From Atopobiaceae bacterium (GTDB taxonomy: Bacteria > Actinomycetota > Coriobacteriia > Coriobacteriales > Atopobiaceae): a stretch of DNA of 15,939 bases. The notes under the pieces were generated by a model, which saw only the letters and a program-made list of their open reading frames with translations, was not told the origin of the DNA and ran no database searches. Made by a program: the position numbers and the translations under genes. This document shows, piece by piece, positions 13,548 through 15,939 of the stretch. The stretch spans positions 1 to 15,939 of the forward strand of contig JAFWLX010000142.1 in assembly GCA_017510875.1 (NCBI GenBank), in the 5' to 3' direction. Positions within the stretch are counted from its first letter, which is position 1, and the number at the start of each line of letters is the position of its first letter.

Positions 13548-14591
13548 ATGCCTCGATCGAGAAGCATTGCCGCATGTGTGCTCGCTCTCTCGCTCCTGGG
13601 TGCGCCTGTTTCTGCCATTGCCGAGACCTCTGACGAGGTTCGAGCGGAGGTGGCAAGCGTGCAGGCCGAGCTCGACGAGCTCTCCGCCCAGATAGATGCT
13701 GGCGAGTCGCAGATTCAAGAGTTGCAAGGCCAAATTGACAGCCTTGCCGACCAAAGCGTGGAGATTCAGGGCAAGCTTATCGAGGACCGTCGTCGCCTCT
13801 CTCAGATGATTTCCAACAGCTATAAGGACAACGCAGATGCCCGTGTGCTGGCTCTTCTGCTCTCCAGCGAGAGCATGGACGAGCTGGTGTCTCAGGTGTA
13901 CTACGCACAGAAGGTCAACGACTGGCAGGCCGATTGCATTGCACGCCTTAACGAAGACAAACAGGAGCTTGACCTGAGCATGGCCCAGATCAGCAGCGCA
14001 AAGGACCAGCAGAAGGCAATGCTTGACGAGCTGGCACCCAAGCGCGATGAGCTCAACCAGAAGGTCTCTGATCTCTCGGCCAAGGCTTCGCAGCTTGAGG
14101 AGTCCGAGCGTGCAGCAGCGCGCGCCGCAGCCGAGGCGGTTGCCCAGCGTGCCACGGCAGCCCAGGCGCAGCGTGACGCGCAGACCCAGGCCGTGCAGCA
14201 GGCCCTTGCCTCGGCAGCTGCCGCCGGTGACGTGCCAGCCACGGCTACCCGGACAAGCAGTGGTGGCAGCGGTTGGATCACCTGCATTGCCTCGGCCTAC
14301 AGCACCGAAGACAACGATCCTCCAGGGTCAAACGATACGGCTTCGGGTATCCCGCTTGATGACTCCGTTCCCACGGTGGCCATGCCCATGTCCATGAATC
14401 CGTCGAGCTTCTATGGTTCGAGGGTAGAGATCTCGTACAACGGCATGTCGGTTATTGCAACGGTTACGGACTGCGGATACATGGGCGGTGGCTCTCGTGG
14501 CCTTGATTTGACCCCCGCCGTGTTCAACGCCTTTGGCTTTAACAACTGCGATGACTGGGGCCTACGCGAAGTGAGCTACAGGTTTATCTAA
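13548..14591 (+). CDS. Secreted coiled-coil protein with C-terminal double-psi beta-barrel (RlpA-like) domain
   Basis: The 347-residue protein has a signal peptide (SIAACVLALSLLGAPVSAIA, cleavage near residue 25). A long coiled coil follows (about 27-200, starting EVRAEVASVQAELDELSAQI), similar in style to the N-terminal part of PcsB/CwlO-type wall hydrolase regulators, then an Ala/Gln-rich linker. From about residue 242 a compact domain (GWITCIASAYSTED, TASGIPL, VPTVAMP, VTDCGYMGGGSRGLDLTPAVFNAFG) matches RlpA/3D-type double-psi barrels. Asp308 in TDCG and the later LDLTP correspond to the Asp and DLS region of RlpA lytic transglycosylases, so binding or cleavage of peptidoglycan glycan strands is plausible. 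ATG codons stand at 13545 and 13548; the second is better spaced (six bases) from AAAGGGG. A separate promoter is likely. Activity is inferred. Confidence 0.85.
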   Translation: MPRSRSIAACVLALSLLGAPVSAIAETSDEVRAEVASVQAELDELSAQIDAGESQIQELQGQIDSLADQSVEIQGKLIEDRRRLSQMISNSYKDNADARVLALLLSSESMDELVSQVYYAQKVNDWQADCIARLNEDKQELDLSMAQISSAKDQQKAMLDELAPKRDELNQKVSDLSAKASQLEESERAAARAAAEAVAQRATAAQAQRDAQTQAVQQALASAAAAGDVPATATRTSSGGSGWITCIASAYSTEDNDPPGSNDTASGIPLDDSVPTVAMPMSMNPSSFYGSRVEISYNGMSVIATVTDCGYMGGGSRGLDLTPAVFNAFGFNNCDDWGLREVSYRFI

Positions 14592-14652
14592 CACAAGCCA
14601 AAGTAATGACCGCACCATCGGCAAGCATCGTATCGGATAGGTAGGAAGTCTT

Positions 14653-15129
14653 ATGATTCGCAAACTCGTGCTCATCCGTCACGGTGATGCGGAAAACCGC
14701 CGTCTGGGCGAGTCTGACGCACAGCGCAAGCTTACCAAACGTGGGCTTGCGGCACTGCAGAAGGCGTATCCCACCATGTTGGCATCCTTGGCAGAAGACA
14801 CGGACGACCTGCAGGTTTGGTCGAGCGAAGCGGTGCGTGCGCGTCAGACTGCCGAGGTGGCCTGTGATGCTCTGGGCATCCCGCACGAGGACATAGACTT
14901 TCACCAGTCCCTCTACGCACAGGACTACGACCGCTTCTATGACGAGCTTCTCTGCGCAGAAGGTGTGATTGTGGCCGTTGGGCACATTCCCTTTATGGAA
15001 GAGGTTGCCTCTGACTTGGCGCATCGCATGATGTCGTTCCCCAAGGGGAGCGTTGCCTGTTTTGACGTGCCCGAAGAAGGTCTGACCAAGGCAACGCTTG
15101 CCTGGTTTATGCCTGGTCCGCAACTGTGA
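14653..15129 (+). CDS. sixA: SixA-type histidine phosphatase
   Basis: The 158-residue cytoplasmic protein starts with LVLIRHGDAE, in which His10 of the RHG motif is the residue phosphorylated in this superfamily. It also has SSEAVRARQTAEVA (phosphate-binding Arg region) and VGHIPFMEEVA with the second catalytic His111. The length and compact fold match SixA, which removes phosphate from histidine on phosphotransfer proteins; in E. coli its best-supported target is the nitrogen PTS protein NPr. The partner here is unknown. AGGAAG lies six bases before the ATG. The stop overlaps the next start by one base, so the HAD gene is probably co-transcribed and translationally coupled. No clear terminator separates it from the barrel protein gene 61 bases upstream, so it may belong to that transcript. 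Confidence 0.9.
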   Translation: MIRKLVLIRHGDAENRRLGESDAQRKLTKRGLAALQKAYPTMLASLAEDTDDLQVWSSEAVRARQTAEVACDALGIPHEDIDFHQSLYAQDYDRFYDELLCAEGVIVAVGHIPFMEEVASDLAHRMMSFPKGSVACFDVPEEGLTKATLAWFMPGPQL

Positions 15130-15939
15130 TGGCAGCTGACATTCGCGCGGTCTTTGTCGACCTTGACGATACGTTTCTTGCGCCCGACAAATCCATTCCG
15201 CCCGCCAATATGGCGCTTATGGACGAGCTTGCCAAGCGGGACATAGAGCTTGTGCCGTGCACGGGACGCCATGTGGGAGGCGTGCCTGCGCAGATGCGCG
15301 AGCACGAGTGCGTGCGCCATGTGATAGCCAGCAACGGAGGCATTGTGCATGACCTGCGCGAGGGGTGCGACCTGCGCGTGTTGGGGATTCCCACTGCCGA
15401 CGTGGTGGCGCTCTACGGCCGTCTGCAAGACAAGCCGATCATAGTGGACGCCTTCGCCGATGGGCGTGCCTATACCGAGCGCGCACGTTTTCACTTGTTT
15501 GATCAGATAGACGTCCCCGAAGGGCTACGTGCCTACCTCAAGGCGGGTAGGACTCCGGTAGATATGGCCATCCCGCAATTGCTGCCTACGGTTGGCCCCG
15601 TCACCAAGCTGAGCATCTTCTTTGTGGACGAGGCGGGTGCCCAGGCCTGTCGTGAGGCAATCGGCGCCTTCCCAAACCTCTACTACGTTCAAACGAGCGC
15701 TGCCAACTACGAGACCATGGATGCCGGGGCCACCAAGGGCAATGCCCTCACGTGGCTTTGTTCGCATATGGGTTGGGACGTGAGCCAGACGGTTGCCTTT
15801 GGCGACAACAACAATGACGTGACCATGATAGAGGCGGCAGGCGACGGTGTGGCTATGGAGAACGGAGAGCCGCAGGTCAAGGCGCTGGCCAACCATATCG
15901 CACCAGTCGCGAAAGACGGCGGTGTGGCACTCTATCTTC
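15129..15939 (+). CDS. Cof-type HAD-superfamily phosphatase, 3' end off window
   Basis: About 270 residues are visible and the frame is open to the right edge. Motif I is FVDLDDTF with Asp11 and Asp13; the family more often has DGT, so Asp14 replaces the usual Gly. CTGRH is motif II, Lys203 in ATKGNAL is motif III, and GDNNND (225-230) is motif IV, followed by the GVAMENG and AKDGGVA ends typical of the Cof/YbiV-YidA subgroup with a large C2 cap between motifs II and III. These enzymes hydrolyse small sugar phosphates, FMN or related metabolites; the substrate cannot be named. The ATG overlaps the sixA stop (TGATG), indicating translational coupling. Only a few residues are likely missing, given that the motif series is complete. 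Confidence 0.9.
   Translation, partial: MAADIRAVFVDLDDTFLAPDKSIPPANMALMDELAKRDIELVPCTGRHVGGVPAQMREHECVRHVIASNGGIVHDLREGCDLRVLGIPTADVVALYGRLQDKPIIVDAFADGRAYTERARFHLFDQIDVPEGLRAYLKAGRTPVDMAIPQLLPTVGPVTKLSIFFVDEAGAQACREAIGAFPNLYYVQTSAANYETMDAGATKGNALTWLCSHMGWDVSQTVAFGDNNNDVTMIEAAGDGVAMENGEPQVKALANHIAPVAKDGGVALYL

Overview
The window looks like a chromosomal stretch from a high-GC anaerobic actinobacterium of the class Coriobacteriia, most likely an Olsenella/Atopobium-type (Atopobiaceae) or Collinsella-type organism. The basis is the GC-rich codon use, the 2[4Fe-4S] ferredoxin and lactate permease, and above all two large secreted proteins built from long wall-binding repeats whose units begin with a QRYW/QRYY motif. 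This placement is inference: there is no rRNA or other phylogenetic marker gene in the window.

Left part, all on the minus strand: a lipoprotein of the 5'-nucleotidase family that runs off the left edge and has lost its metal-binding residues (1-1624); a small 2[4Fe-4S] ferredoxin with a clear terminator (1804-1983); an L-lactate permease (2203-3747); and a secreted wall-repeat protein ending in an SGNH/DUF4886-type hydrolase domain (3918-6446). Two 33-nt palindromes (1694-1726, 3878-3910) are copies of one dispersed repeat.

Middle part: a compact plus-strand operon encodes a membrane SPFH/band-7 protein, an Arc-type ribbon-helix-helix protein and a 67-residue protein with four clustered cysteines (6648-8040). 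It has a good promoter with a perfect palindrome over the -10 region, which suggests autoregulation. It meets, four bases away and tail to tail, a minus-strand NdpA/YejK-type nucleoid-associated protein (8045-9136).

Right part, all on the plus strand: after a 425-base intergenic region, a 1283-residue secreted protein carries the same six-unit wall-repeat scaffold as the DUF4886 protein, but here it is joined to a CotH kinase domain (9562-13413). Then come a secreted coiled-coil plus double-psi beta-barrel protein (13548-14591), a SixA-type histidine phosphatase (14653-15129) and a Cof-type HAD phosphatase cut by the right edge (15129-15939).

Taken together this is a cell-envelope neighbourhood: two surface proteins on one scaffold with different enzyme heads, a cell-wall barrel protein, a membrane-microdomain operon and a lipoprotein pseudoenzyme, mixed with housekeeping genes. 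No rRNA, tRNA, CRISPR array, transposase or phage gene was seen.
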